IMG/VR virus record: IMGVR_UViG_3300031578_009495
Location: 1 to 64,000 of that record
DNA length: 64,000 nt
Strand: one strand, 5' to 3'
Source: a virus
Below, piece by piece: positions 1 to 7,984 of the stretch. The notes under the pieces are model-generated. The model was given only the letters and a program-made list of their open reading frames with translations, did not search any database and was not told where the DNA came from. Within the stretch, counting starts at the first letter, position 1. Each line of letters starts with the position of its first letter. Position numbers and translations under genes: made by a program.

Positions 1-117
1 GCAGAAGATATTATGAAAATTCTCACCTGTTATTCTGCCCGTTTTTATGGAAGAAGAGGCGGTAGAAAGAAGAAAAATAAGGCTGAAAATGAGGATAACG
101 AATCTAATGGAATTTAA
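1..117 (+). CDS. C-terminal fragment of an IS607-type serine resolvase (cut by window edge)
   Basis: The open frame enters from the left edge and stops at 115-117. The last 38 residues contain a KILTCYSARFYGRRGGRK stretch, which resembles the end of IS607-family serine recombinases (typically DLLSIxTxFSARLYGKR). The complete resolvase near the right end of this window has the comparable DLLSILHVFSCRMHGLR. No TnpB follows, so the element is either resolvase-only or has lost its partner. Only the tail is visible, so the catalytic serine and N-terminal HTH cannot be checked. Confidence 0.6.
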   Translation, partial: AEDIMKILTCYSARFYGRRGGRKKKNKAENEDNESNGI

Positions 118-132
118 AAAGGAGGATATAAC

Positions 133-306
133 ATGCCAATATTTAATGTAGAGATTAGAGTGATTCGTACATATCAAGTAGAAAACATTATAGCAAAAGA
201 TGAAGATGCTGCGTCTGAGAAAGCGTTTAAAAAATACGAAAAACATCCAGAAGAATTTTTTGATGACATTCTTGATGAAGTAGAGGCGAGCGAAGTTGAA
301 GCATAA
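133..306 (+). CDS. Small acidic protein, function unknown
   Basis: This is a 57-residue protein starting MPIFNVEIRV, preceded by an excellent AAGGAGG site 6-8 nt upstream of the ATG. The N-terminal half looks like a beta-strand pair (FNVEIRVIRTYQVENIIA) and the rest is a charged helix ending EASEVEA. This is the layout of many small phage proteins that resemble DpnD/PcfM-like folds (short beta hairpin, then 'AKDEDAASEKA' helix), but the family is not certain. It sits 16 nt after the resolvase tail. Confidence 0.6.
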   Translation: MPIFNVEIRVIRTYQVENIIAKDEDAASEKAFKKYEKHPEEFFDDILDEVEASEVEA

Positions 307-344
307 CAATATTTAGAAATAACCACCAAATAAAGGAGGACAAA

Positions 345-617
345 GTGAATAACAAACAACAAAATACAGCACATCCACAGCCGGTGGCCCAGATGAGAAT
401 TACGATAATGGACAATGGATCTGTAAATGTAAATGGATTCCCGGCTGACCTGAGAGAGGCTATGAGCTGGTTGTTTATGGCAAAAGAAGCTGTAATAAGT
501 TATTTTATCAATTTGGCCAAAGCTGGTGAACTCGACGAAAATAATAGAGTCATCCAAAAGAAAATTATAACTAAAGACAAAACCATTGTAGGGGCTAATG
601 GAAGGCAATTACAATAA
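345..617 (+). CDS. Hypothetical protein, 90 aa, GTG start
   Basis: A GTG start follows a strong AAAGGAGG site. The protein begins with a polar Asn/Gln-rich segment (MNNKQQNTAHPQP) followed by a predicted strand and a helix around residues 32-65 (ADLREAMSWLFMAKEAVISYFINLAKAG), and ends in a basic tail. I recognise no family. A perfect inverted repeat begins 2 nt after its stop codon, between it and the sliding clamp gene. Confidence 0.6.
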   Translation: MNNKQQNTAHPQPVAQMRITIMDNGSVNVNGFPADLREAMSWLFMAKEAVISYFINLAKAGELDENNRVIQKKIITKDKTIVGANGRQLQ

Positions 618-618
618 C

Positions 619-635
619 GTGCAATCCGATTGCAC
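619..635. repeat. Perfect 17-bp palindrome GTGCAATC-C-GATTGCAC (site 1)
   Basis: Two 8-base arms surround a single centre base, in the 35-nt gap before the sliding clamp gene. It is the best example of a 15-mer TGCAATCNGATTGCA that recurs in the window, mostly between genes. Its symmetry and position look like a dimeric DNA-binding protein site rather than a terminator (the loop is too small for a stable RNA hairpin and no U-tract follows). Confidence 0.7.
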
Positions 636-652
636 ATGAAAAGAGGCAAACT

Positions 653-1759
653 ATGAAATTTACTGTAAATAAAAAAGACATTATTGATGTATTATCAAAG
701 ATTCAGGGATTGACAGGCCATAAGGGGAGTCTGACAATAACAGAAACAGTTCTAATCACTGCGTCCGATACAGGAATAAGCCTAACTGCAACTGACCTTG
801 AAACAGGGTTTGAAGGCACTTATCCTGCTGTGGTTGAAACCCCCGGAAGTATCGCAATCAACGCAAAGAAACTTTACGAAATAGTAAAGAACTTTCCGGT
901 TGATAATATTACTATAGAGGAAACTGAAAACAACTGGATCGCAATAGGCAATGATAAGGTAGAATATAACATTGTAGGCATGTCTCCAGATGATTTCCCA
1001 GACGTACCCAAAATGAAAGAAATAAACTTTTTAAGTGTTGATTCCGGCTCCCTTAAGACAATGATTGATAGGTCGTTAATAATATGCAGTTCCGGTGATA
1101 CAAGGGCTCATATTAAAGGGGTATTACTCGAGACCACATCCAATATTGCCAAGATGGTATCAACTGATGGCGCCAGGCTTTCTGTGGTTAACTGTACTAT
1201 CGATAGTGGATTGCCACCCAACTTAATACCGGACATAAGTGTATTGATTCCAAAGAAAGCATTAAGTGAAGTATCAAAGTTTTTATCAAGGGAAGGAAGC
1301 GTTCAGATAGGAGTAGAATCTAACAATTTTGTAATTAAGAAAGATAGGGAAACTTTTATTGTCAGGCTATTGGAAGGCGAGTTTCCAGATTATAGGGCAA
1401 TTTCCGAAGACAAGGGCGATGTAATCAGTTTTGATAAAAAACTGTTTCTTATGATGATGAAGAGAATGTCAATCATGTCTTCAGACATTTACAGAGGAGC
1501 AGTTTTTAATTTTATTGAAGACAGGCTTACTATAACCACTACCAATCCGGATATCGGTGAGTCAAAAGAAAAAATGGATATAGAATATAAAAAAGAACCC
1601 ATTGAAGTTAGTTTTAACGTAAAATATTTCGCTGAAACATTACATGCGGTTGAAAGCGAAAGAGTAAATATCCAAATTATTAGTGCAGAAGGTCCATGTA
1701 AAATAGAAGGCGAAGATGATAAAAGTTTCATAAGCGTTATAATGCCAATCAACCTATGA
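653..1759 (+). CDS. dnaN: DNA polymerase III beta subunit (sliding clamp)
   Basis: The 368 residues match the usual length of bacterial beta clamps and carry the three-repeat layout: N-terminal strand-helix with KKDIIDVLSKIQGLTG, the SLTATDLETGFEG motif near residue 55, the central VSTDGARLSVV motif near 180, LEGEFPDYRAI near 240 and the signature C-terminus ISVIMPINL (compare VVMPMRL in E. coli). The clamp encircles DNA and holds polymerase on template. An encoded clamp suggests partly self-run replication, although no polymerase lies in this window. The start has an AGAGGC site and follows palindrome site 1, which may control it. Confidence 0.95.
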   Translation: MKFTVNKKDIIDVLSKIQGLTGHKGSLTITETVLITASDTGISLTATDLETGFEGTYPAVVETPGSIAINAKKLYEIVKNFPVDNITIEETENNWIAIGNDKVEYNIVGMSPDDFPDVPKMKEINFLSVDSGSLKTMIDRSLIICSSGDTRAHIKGVLLETTSNIAKMVSTDGARLSVVNCTIDSGLPPNLIPDISVLIPKKALSEVSKFLSREGSVQIGVESNNFVIKKDRETFIVRLLEGEFPDYRAISEDKGDVISFDKKLFLMMMKRMSIMSSDIYRGAVFNFIEDRLTITTTNPDIGESKEKMDIEYKKEPIEVSFNVKYFAETLHAVESERVNIQIISAEGPCKIEGEDDKSFISVIMPINL

Positions 1760-1762
1760 CGC

Positions 1763-1800
1763 TTTAGGCAAGAAAACCCACGTGTTTTAACCGTTGGTAG
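1763..1800. repeat. Solo IS200/IS605-type end hairpin
   Basis: Directly after the clamp gene lies TTTAGGCAAGAAAA followed by a hairpin-forming CCCACGTGTTTTAACC segment. The first part equals the left-end sequence of the orphan ends near 59958-59992 (read on the minus strand), and the hairpin equals the right-end hairpin of the TnpB element at 57671-57694. No transposase gene accompanies it, so it is likely a collapsed element with left and right ends fused. Confidence 0.55.
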
Positions 1801-1834
1801 CTCACAACAAAATGAGATCAATCGGAGGATAAAA

Positions 1835-2032
1835 ATGCCAAGAATGAAACCAATGACCAAAAGACATAAAGAGCAATATGAAGAATTGCTTAGAAAAGAT
1901 TATGAACCATACGAAATTATGCCGGAACTAGGCATCACAGTGATGAGAAAAGTTATCGGAGACAGTGTGGAATCTATAAAAATTAATAAGCGAGGGGACA
2001 CTACAAAAACCATTAGAACATTAAACTTTTAA
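1835..2032 (+). CDS. Hypothetical basic protein, 65 aa
   Basis: ATG start preceded by CGGAGGATAAAA. The product is rich in Lys/Arg (MKPMTKRHKEQYEELLRKDYEP, KINKRGDTTKTIR) and has a helical first half. It resembles no family I can name. It ends 13 nt before the ParB-like gene and is probably co-transcribed with it. Confidence 0.55.
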   Translation: MPRMKPMTKRHKEQYEELLRKDYEPYEIMPELGITVMRKVIGDSVESIKINKRGDTTKTIRTLNF

Positions 2033-2045
2033 AGATAGGATAAAC

Positions 2046-2780
2046 ATGGAAAACCTTGAAGTGTTAATAAAACCAGTGGTTATGATCGACATAAACCTAC
2101 TTGATAATGCCCAATACAACCCACAGGAACAAAACAAGGCGGTATTCAACGCGCTTGTAGAAAAGATAAAGAAAGAAGGCTTTGCAGGAACGGTAAAGGT
2201 AGCCCCAAACCCTCACAAGCCAGGAAGGTATACCATAGTATCAGGCAACCACTCAACGGATGCCCTGCGACTCCTAATGGCCACGCAGGTACCATGTAAT
2301 GTCTTCGAAGACTGGGATGAGGACAAACAGAAGGTCGAGAATGTTAGTTGGAATATTGTCAAGGGCAAGTTTAATCCGGAAAAGCTTGCCAAGCTGTACG
2401 ATGAATTATCAAGGAAATATGGTGATGAATTAACACAGCAGATGATGAACTTAGAAGTGGACCAAAGCATTGTTAAACAGATAATGAAACAGGTTAGGCA
2501 AGGTATTCCGGAAGACATGCAAAAACAACTCGACAAGTCTAAAGACGAGATAAAAACCGTGGACCAGCTCTCTGCTATTCTTAATGAAATGTTCAATAAG
2601 TATGGAGATGATCTCAGATATGGATTTATGGTATTTGAATATGGTGGGAAATCTCACTACTGGATTAAGATGAATGATAAGCTCAAGAAAAAGATGCAGA
2701 TATTTACTGATGAATGTCGGGAAACAGGCAGAAAATTATCTGAGCGAATATATGTTGCATTAGATTGCGATAAAGAGTAG
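2046..2780 (+). CDS. ParB/Srx-fold domain protein
   Basis: Residues 10-95 have the ParB N-terminal (Srx-like) domain pattern: a proline/asparagine-rich first strand (INLLDNAQYNPQEQNKAVFNALVEKIKKEG), a strand with KVAPNP, and a SGNHSTDALRLL box in the place of the GxRR/GHxR motif. The remaining 150 residues are helical and charged, with no clear HTH. Phage proteins of this class act as DNA-binding factors, nucleases or phosphotransferases. It could bind the TGCAATCNGATTGCA palindromes seen nearby, but nothing in the sequence proves it. A ribosome site (AGATAGGATAAAC) precedes the ATG. Confidence 0.75.
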   Translation: MENLEVLIKPVVMIDINLLDNAQYNPQEQNKAVFNALVEKIKKEGFAGTVKVAPNPHKPGRYTIVSGNHSTDALRLLMATQVPCNVFEDWDEDKQKVENVSWNIVKGKFNPEKLAKLYDELSRKYGDELTQQMMNLEVDQSIVKQIMKQVRQGIPEDMQKQLDKSKDEIKTVDQLSAILNEMFNKYGDDLRYGFMVFEYGGKSHYWIKMNDKLKKKMQIFTDECRETGRKLSERIYVALDCDKE

Positions 2781-2876
2781 TGAGAATAATAGAGAATGGT
2801 CGATAGTTTGTTGAGAATAGAATAACAGAAATTTTGCAAAAAGATAATTATAGCTAATACAATCAGGGATTTGTAT

Positions 2877-3548
2877 ATGGTTGAGAATAAGGTGAAAGAG
2901 AGAAAGAAAGGCAAGGGAAGGCGCAGTAGAGAGTTCAAACAGGCATGGCAAAAACTTCCAGAATATCCACTGTGGGATGCAGTTTATGTTAGGCTTGGAG
3001 CAGGTGAGTCAGCATTTTCTTTAGCAAAATGGTGGAAATCAAAGGGCGAGATGGAACATCTTGCGGTAAAAACCCTTGCGAAGTATTTAGGATATTATAG
3101 AGACAACGATATGCCGGTCAAAGACAAAATAGACATGGCGCCGCTTGATACCCACTATATTAACACACTTGTAAAACAATACTCGTCTGAAATAGATATC
3201 TTTAAGGAATTTGTTGTTCTAATAAATCTACAAAAAACAAGACTTGGCGTTGCTATGGAAAAAGAAGACCAAAAAAAATTCCCAATGGAAATGACTAATA
3301 AAATACATGATCAACTTCAAAGTTTATTGAGAGATCTTTTTGAATTCCAGATAAAAACTGGTAGGTTACCACAGGTCCCGCAAAAATTTGACCTCACACA
3401 TTCTGTTAATAGATCTGGAGGTAACGATAGCATAGAGATAAAGAACCAAAAAGAAGAGCTGCAAAGTAAAAGAAGGGTGGCAGAGTTAGCATTGACTTTG
3501 ATAAATACGGCTTCGCAGGGGAATAGACAAAAGGCGATAACGATATGA
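2877..3548 (+). CDS. Hypothetical protein, possibly small terminase-like DNA-binding protein
   Basis: About 223 residues. The ATG at 2877 is chosen over an upstream TTG because CAGGGA lies at the correct distance. The N-terminus is strongly basic (KVKERKKGKGRRSREFKQAWQKLPEYP), then a helix-rich segment with LGAGESAFSLAKWWKSKGEMEHLAVKTLAKYL (residues 45-75), which reads like a helix-turn-helix: 'the region is similar in style to small terminase N-terminal domains'. The position ahead of the large terminase would fit such a role, but other genes lie in between, so the call is tentative. Confidence 0.5.
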   Translation: MVENKVKERKKGKGRRSREFKQAWQKLPEYPLWDAVYVRLGAGESAFSLAKWWKSKGEMEHLAVKTLAKYLGYYRDNDMPVKDKIDMAPLDTHYINTLVKQYSSEIDIFKEFVVLINLQKTRLGVAMEKEDQKKFPMEMTNKIHDQLQSLLRDLFEFQIKTGRLPQVPQKFDLTHSVNRSGGNDSIEIKNQKEELQSKRRVAELALTLINTASQGNRQKAITI

Positions 3549-3826
3549 GACAGGTGACATTAAAAGTATTAAGGGGTCGCTTGACTGAAGAATTAAAAAA
3601 CCTTCCTTTTGAGATTACACGAAATGGGCGGGTTGTTGGAGTGGTTATCGAAAAAGGTTTAAACCTTTCTGCCAAAACGGTCAAAGGCTGTGTACACAAT
3701 ACAACCGAAGCAAAAGAGAAACTAACTGCAATCATTAAGAAAAAGCAAAGCGCTGACAAACCAAAGGCACATTCGTCCACAGGCGTGGGACACTTTAATC
3801 CGTGCCCTAAACAGGGCAAGAAATAA
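3545..3826 (+). CDS. Phd/YefM-like antitoxin-type protein
   Basis: Starts on an ATGA overlap with the preceding gene. Residues 1-40 follow the Phd pattern: a strand, a helix LRGRLTEELKNLP, then FEITRNGRVVGVVIEKG, comparable to the 'ITRHGRPVAVLV' core of Phd antitoxins. No toxin partner is adjacent, so it may act as a lone repressor or block host toxins. The C-terminal 40 residues are Lys/His/Pro-rich (KPKAHSSTGVGHFNPCPK) and unusual for the family. Confidence 0.5.
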   Translation: MRQVTLKVLRGRLTEELKNLPFEITRNGRVVGVVIEKGLNLSAKTVKGCVHNTTEAKEKLTAIIKKKQSADKPKAHSSTGVGHFNPCPKQGKK

Positions 3827-3849
3827 TTAGTTTTTATAATTTGGAATAC

Positions 3850-3865
3850 GTGCAAACGGATTGCA
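3850..3865. repeat. Variant palindrome GTGCAAACGGATTGCA (site 2)
   Basis: Differs from TGCAATCCGATTGCA at two positions. It lies in the 64-nt gap ahead of the SAM decarboxylase gene, 25 nt before its start codon, a position suited to an operator. Confidence 0.5.
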
Positions 3866-3890
3866 AAAAACCTTAAGAAGGTAAAAATCG

Positions 3891-4262
3891 ATGAATGGAT
3901 ACGGCCCCCACTTAATACTCGACCTAAGCAATTGCAAATCAGCAGCATTAAACAGCCTGGAGGCCTGCTTTGCGTTCTTAAACGACCTGCCCGGCATGAT
4001 AGGAATGACAAAAATAACCCAGCCATACATATTCAGGTACTCAGGTGAGACACAAGAAGACAATGGTATAACTGGTGTAGTGATTATAGCCGAAAGTCAT
4101 ATATCAATCCACACATACCCACAGAAACGATTCGTCTTTATGGATATATTTTCGTGCAAACCATTTAACACCGAAATGGCTACAGAATATGCCATAGACT
4201 TTTTTGAAGCCGAAACGTTTGTAGTTAATACCGTGAATCGGGGGGAACAGTTTCCTTTGTAA
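3891..4262 (+). CDS. speD: Pyruvoyl-dependent S-adenosylmethionine decarboxylase homologue
   Basis: 123 residues, the length of class 1b SpeD proenzymes. The self-cleavage motif AESHISIHTYPQ is present: chain break expected between Glu68 and Ser69, which becomes the pyruvoyl group. His74 and Cys89 (DIFSCKPF) match the processing/catalytic His and Cys of the family. SpeD normally makes decarboxylated SAM for spermidine. Some members of the family, including phage ones, have shifted to ornithine or arginine decarboxylation. Polyamines could help condense packaged DNA or be used for base modification. No spermidine synthase is adjacent. A run of CCAGCC-type codons sets its first third apart from its neighbours. 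Confidence 0.9.
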   Translation: MNGYGPHLILDLSNCKSAALNSLEACFAFLNDLPGMIGMTKITQPYIFRYSGETQEDNGITGVVIIAESHISIHTYPQKRFVFMDIFSCKPFNTEMATEYAIDFFEAETFVVNTVNRGEQFPL

Positions 4263-4282
4263 AGATTAATTGCATTATTTCC

Positions 4283-4312
4283 TTGACAAATGATATTTAA
4301 TCATAATATTAT
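4283..4312 (+). promoter_or_regulatory. Sigma-70-type promoter, TTGACA-N18-TATTAT
   Basis: A consensus -35 is followed 18 nt later by TATTAT. The upstream stretch TGCATTATTTCC is nearly identical to that of the promoters at 24264 and 60047. It would drive the DegT-like gene and onwards to the terminase. Confidence 0.75.
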
Positions 4313-4350
4313 AATTAACAAAACAACATTTAACAGGGAGGTAAAACAAT

Positions 4351-5460
4351 ATGCATAGAAAAATAGAAGAATTGAGCGAACTAAATTTAAATAAAAACCT
4401 GGAAGAGATATATTTTTCTGAACACGAGAATTGTCATTATTCAGAAAAGTTTCATGGGAAATTTGGATATTTTGCAAATAGAGATTTATTTGGTTCAAAA
4501 CTTACTGACCTACTACTGGTTAATAGCGGGGTAGTTGCTCTTGAACTGGCAATTAAGGCAGCATTTTACCCTTTGTATTTCGAAAACACTTCAAATGTTA
4601 AGATCGGCATTCCTGTACTTGCAGATCCGATGGTAAAATGGGCCGCTGAAAGAGCTGAATGTGTTGAAGAAATAAGATACCTTGATGTTGATCCGAAGAC
4701 ATTTTGCATTAAAGATATTCCAAGCGATCTTGATGCAGTGATTTGGGTTCATACTGGGGGTTTGATATCAGAAAAAACAGAGCAAATGTTCAAAAAATGT
4801 AGAAATGACTTTGTAATTATAATTGAAGATATTTCACTTGCATATGGTTCATCTTTCAATGGCAAGAAAGCCGGATCAACAGGTTTTGTTGCCGGTTCTC
4901 TTTTTGGCATTACACGCTTTGAAGGTGGGATTGTTGGGACACGATCAAGGGAAAATTGTGAATTTGTTAGAGCAATGATAAACCAGACATCGCCTTCTAT
5001 TTATGCACGGGTAATGGACGGACACGATCCTGTAAAGTTGTCCAATAAAGGATATAATTATAGAACAAGTGAATTTACAGCAGCAGTTGCACTTGAAAAA
5101 CTAAAAAATCTTGATAAAGAAATAGCTGCAAGGCGAGTAATAGCAGATGAATATGACAATGCCCTTTCCAAGATAGGCATTCAAAGTGTTGAAAAAGAAC
5201 TTGGATGCGTAACCGGATTGTACAAATACATGGTCAGAACAAAGAGCGCTCACAGGCTGAACGATCTTATGGAGGCAGAAGGCTTTTCGTTTACAGGCTT
5301 GGTTCACGATAAGCTTTTAGATGAAGGAGATTATCCTGGAGCAAAAGAACTGGCCGATGGGTATGTGTGTTTGCAGTTGATTGAGGACGCTGAGAAAAGA
5401 ATATCTTACATTGAAACATTTAAACGACTATGGGAAAAAATAAACCAGGGTAAGACATGA
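4351..5460 (+). CDS. DegT/DnrJ/EryC1-fold protein lacking the PLP lysine
   Basis: 369 residues with the fold-type I aminotransferase layout of the DegT family: LLVNSGVVALELAIKAA (residues 54-70, cofactor phosphate loop), IEDISLAYGSSFNGKKAGSTG (near 160-180, Asp that would hold the pyridine ring) and FEGGIVGT (near 195). In active sugar aminotransferases a lysine stands six residues before the Glu of GEGG; here that place is Phe/Gly in SLFGITRFEGG and no Lys is close. It may therefore be a dehydratase- or binding-type variant, or inactive. Possible roles are sugar modification linked with the glycosyltransferases downstream. It has an AGGGAGG site and its own promoter. Confidence 0.75.
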   Translation: MHRKIEELSELNLNKNLEEIYFSEHENCHYSEKFHGKFGYFANRDLFGSKLTDLLLVNSGVVALELAIKAAFYPLYFENTSNVKIGIPVLADPMVKWAAERAECVEEIRYLDVDPKTFCIKDIPSDLDAVIWVHTGGLISEKTEQMFKKCRNDFVIIIEDISLAYGSSFNGKKAGSTGFVAGSLFGITRFEGGIVGTRSRENCEFVRAMINQTSPSIYARVMDGHDPVKLSNKGYNYRTSEFTAAVALEKLKNLDKEIAARRVIADEYDNALSKIGIQSVEKELGCVTGLYKYMVRTKSAHRLNDLMEAEGFSFTGLVHDKLLDEGDYPGAKELADGYVCLQLIEDAEKRISYIETFKRLWEKINQGKT

Positions 5461-5475
5461 TGCAATCCGATTGCA
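5461..5475. repeat. Perfect palindrome TGCAATCCGATTGCA (site 3)
   Basis: Begins two bases after the DegT-like stop codon and 24 nt before the next start codon. Upstream in-frame ATGs for the next gene would read through it, but the ribosome site lies downstream of it, so it is most likely untranslated. Confidence 0.7.
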
Positions 5476-5498
5476 CTAAAAACCTGGAGGTAGAAAAA

Positions 5499-5684
5499 AT
5501 GAGGCGAGTAAATGTTATTGATGCAGAAAAAATGACAAGGAAACAGATGGAAGAGTTTTTAATGGAGAGAGGTTATCGAAATAGGATTTTGTTAGATAGA
5601 AAATTAGATAAAATTTTCATAATATTTACCGTTGTGATCTGTTCTGCAGTGTTGATACTGCTTGGCTTGGCATTATTATTTTAA
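5499..5684 (+). CDS. Small single-pass membrane protein
   Basis: The ATG at 5499 is preferred because CTGGAGG lies 8 nt upstream; earlier ATGs at 5457/5460 overlap the palindrome. The 61 residues have a basic N-terminal helix (KQMEEFLMERGYRNRILLDRKLDK) and one C-terminal membrane segment (IFIIFTVVICSAVLILLGLALLF). The function is unknown. Confidence 0.6.
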   Translation: MRRVNVIDAEKMTRKQMEEFLMERGYRNRILLDRKLDKIFIIFTVVICSAVLILLGLALLF

Positions 5685-5702
5685 AGGCATTAGGGGGTGA
5701 TT

Positions 5703-5846
5703 ATGTACGCTGATTATATATGGGGTATCGGATGGTTAGCTTTTGTGGTGGCTTGGGGTCGCTTTTTGTATCTTTTGTTTACTGATGTATACGAAATAGA
5801 ATTGAGCAGATTATGGAAAAGAATACAGTGTTTTATAAGCATGTAA
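5703..5846 (+). CDS. Very small membrane protein overlapping the terminase start
   Basis: 47 residues starting MYADYIWGIGWLAFVVAW, with a good GGGGGTGATT site. One aromatic-rich membrane segment covers residues 6-29. Its last 34 nt overlap the start of the large terminase in another frame, suggesting translational coupling. Function unknown. Confidence 0.5.
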   Translation: MYADYIWGIGWLAFVVAWGRFLYLLFTDVYEIELSRLWKRIQCFISM

Positions 5847-7876
5847 ATGCCAAAGCTGTAATACAAGATGGAAGTCCCATAAATGGGATAATACCAGACA
5901 CAACGAATCGCTATAGCCAAATAGCCCAAAACACCACAGACCTAAGACCATTAATAAAATCATTAAACCTGCCGGAAGGCAAAGCTCAAGATCTTATATC
6001 GCAGATAGAAACATTGCGTGGAAATGAGACAGAAATGTTTATGGATATACTCAAAGAATTAAGTGATGGTGGTGAAAGCCAAAGTCTTAATAGTATAGTT
6101 AGCGATACATACGATGAGATTCCTGTAGATATTGAAACATTTTTCAGTAACAGTAACTATCTTGGCAGGGCTGGAGCAGACCTGTATCCTAAGTTAATGG
6201 AAGACCTTCTCAGATTGTTTAATGGGAACTATACGGAAGTAATTTTAAGTGGAGCGATTGGTTATGGAAAAAGCTATTTAACACAGCTAATAATTTGTAG
6301 AATCCTGTATGAAGTCAGTTGTTTGAGAAATCCACAGTGGGCATACGGCCTTGCAGAAAACTCAACACTATTCTTTCCTAATATATCTGTGACGGAAACA
6401 CAGGCAAAAAGAGTTATATTTGGAGGTATAAAGGAGGCTCTCCGTGTATCACCATACTTTCGAGACCAGTTCCCTTTCGAAATGTATTCAACGGAAATGA
6501 AATTCCCTAAAAACATATTACTTGGAGCCATAGCTATGTCAGGCGCTCTTGGTATGGATGTGTTTGCAGCGGCAATGGACGAAACGAACTTTATGGATGT
6601 AGTGGAATCGTCAAGACAGGCCAGGGGAAAAAAATACGATCAGGCTGAAATAATTTATTCGTCTCTTGCAAGACGAATGAAATCAAGATTTTTAAAAAGA
6701 GGTAAGTTGCCTGGGATGCTTGTAATGCTATCGTCTGTTAACTACCCGAATGATTTTACTGAAAGAAAAAAAGAAGAGGCAAAAGAAAACCCGCTATTAT
6801 TTGTTCTTGATTATGCACTATGGGAGCCAAAACCTGCAGGAACATATATGGATGAAAAATTTTGGATAAGCATGGGGACAGAGAACCAGCCCCCAAGAGT
6901 GATTGAAGACGAAGAAGAAGCTAAAATAGAAATAGAAAGAGGTGTAGAGGTAATTGCACCACCTCTTGATTTCCTTCCTGACTTTAAAAGAGACATAGAG
7001 GGAGCGTTAAAGGACATAGCAGGCAAAAGCAAACTGCTTATTAACAGATTTATTACACAAACCGAAAAGATTTTTGAAAAGATAAACATAAACAGAAAAC
7101 ACCCATTTTCTCAACTACAAACAACGCTTGTAGATGGTGGTAAGTTTATTAGAGAATTGCTTGCGCATCAAATACCTGGCGCCGAAGGAAGTCCTGTATG
7201 GAGACCAATAGTAAGTCCATACACAAGACGGTTTGGGCATATTGATCTTGCTGTAACTGGAGATGCGGCAGGATTTTGCATAGGGCATCCTAATGGAGAG
7301 ATTCAGGTAACAAGAAGGAACGAAAACCAGGAATTATATTCAGAGATAATGCCTATAGTTTATATAGATATTATGTTAAAAATTATACCACCGCAAGGGT
7401 CTGAAATTAATTTCGGAAATATTCGGAGTTTGTTATATGAACTACAATCTATGGGTTTTCTTTTTGAAAAAGTTACGCTTGATTCATATCAAAGTGTTGA
7501 CACTATACAGATATTAAATGGACGCGGTATAAAGGCTGAAGATCTTTCAGTTGACACGTCTATGGAGCCTTACAATGAAGTTAAAAGTGCATTGTATGAA
7601 GACAGGCTTATGATGTATTGGTACGATTTTGCATTAGATGAATTAAAAAGTCTTATAGTCTCAAGAAGTGGTAGCAAGGTTAAGGTGGATCACCTGCAAG
7701 GAAAGTCGAAAGATGTTTCAGACTGTATAGCCGGAGTGGTATATAATTGCGTACAATGGATGCGGAATCCTAAGCGAGCGCCGGCACCTGGTCCAAGCCT
7801 GGGATATTTCTCAGGAGATGTTCAGGTAGAAAAGAAACCGGGAGATCTCGGAGAAGATGATTGGATAGATGGATAG
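5813..7876 (+). CDS. Terminase large subunit (packaging ATPase/nuclease)
   Basis: 687 residues. The Walker A motif SGAIGYGKS is at about 146-154, and Walker B FAAAMDE at 251-257 supplies Asp256/Glu257. A coupling-type LSSVN follows near 305. The C-terminal RNase H-like nuclease has GHIDLAVTGDAAGF (first Asp, near 475), VTLDSYQS and SKDVSDCIAG (last Asp). The enzyme cuts concatemeric DNA and pumps it into the prohead through the portal. The 110-residue N-terminal extension before the ATPase domain (helical, charged) is longer than usual. The gene overlaps the small membrane protein upstream. No obvious adjacent small subunit is seen. Confidence 0.92.
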   Translation: MEKNTVFYKHVNAKAVIQDGSPINGIIPDTTNRYSQIAQNTTDLRPLIKSLNLPEGKAQDLISQIETLRGNETEMFMDILKELSDGGESQSLNSIVSDTYDEIPVDIETFFSNSNYLGRAGADLYPKLMEDLLRLFNGNYTEVILSGAIGYGKSYLTQLIICRILYEVSCLRNPQWAYGLAENSTLFFPNISVTETQAKRVIFGGIKEALRVSPYFRDQFPFEMYSTEMKFPKNILLGAIAMSGALGMDVFAAAMDETNFMDVVESSRQARGKKYDQAEIIYSSLARRMKSRFLKRGKLPGMLVMLSSVNYPNDFTERKKEEAKENPLLFVLDYALWEPKPAGTYMDEKFWISMGTENQPPRVIEDEEEAKIEIERGVEVIAPPLDFLPDFKRDIEGALKDIAGKSKLLINRFITQTEKIFEKININRKHPFSQLQTTLVDGGKFIRELLAHQIPGAEGSPVWRPIVSPYTRRFGHIDLAVTGDAAGFCIGHPNGEIQVTRRNENQELYSEIMPIVYIDIMLKIIPPQGSEINFGNIRSLLYELQSMGFLFEKVTLDSYQSVDTIQILNGRGIKAEDLSVDTSMEPYNEVKSALYEDRLMMYWYDFALDELKSLIVSRSGSKVKVDHLQGKSKDVSDCIAGVVYNCVQWMRNPKRAPAPGPSLGYFSGDVQVEKKPGDLGEDDWIDG

Positions 7877-7909
7877 CATAATTATATCTTATATCATGGA
7901 CAAAATTAC

Positions 7910-7948
7910 TTGACAATACTTGACAACAAAAGCTGTAATTGATATGTT
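7910..7948 (+). promoter_or_regulatory. Tandem promoter candidates upstream of the cassette array
   Basis: Two TTGACA boxes start at 7910 and 7920. The second is followed 17 nt later by TATGTT, the first 18 nt later by TGTAAT. They sit in the gap between the terminase and the first small gene, so they would transcribe the integron cassettes much as a Pc promoter does. Confidence 0.55.
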
Positions 7949-7984
7949 TCTTACCAATCTGGCCGGATTTGACGCACCGTGGAC

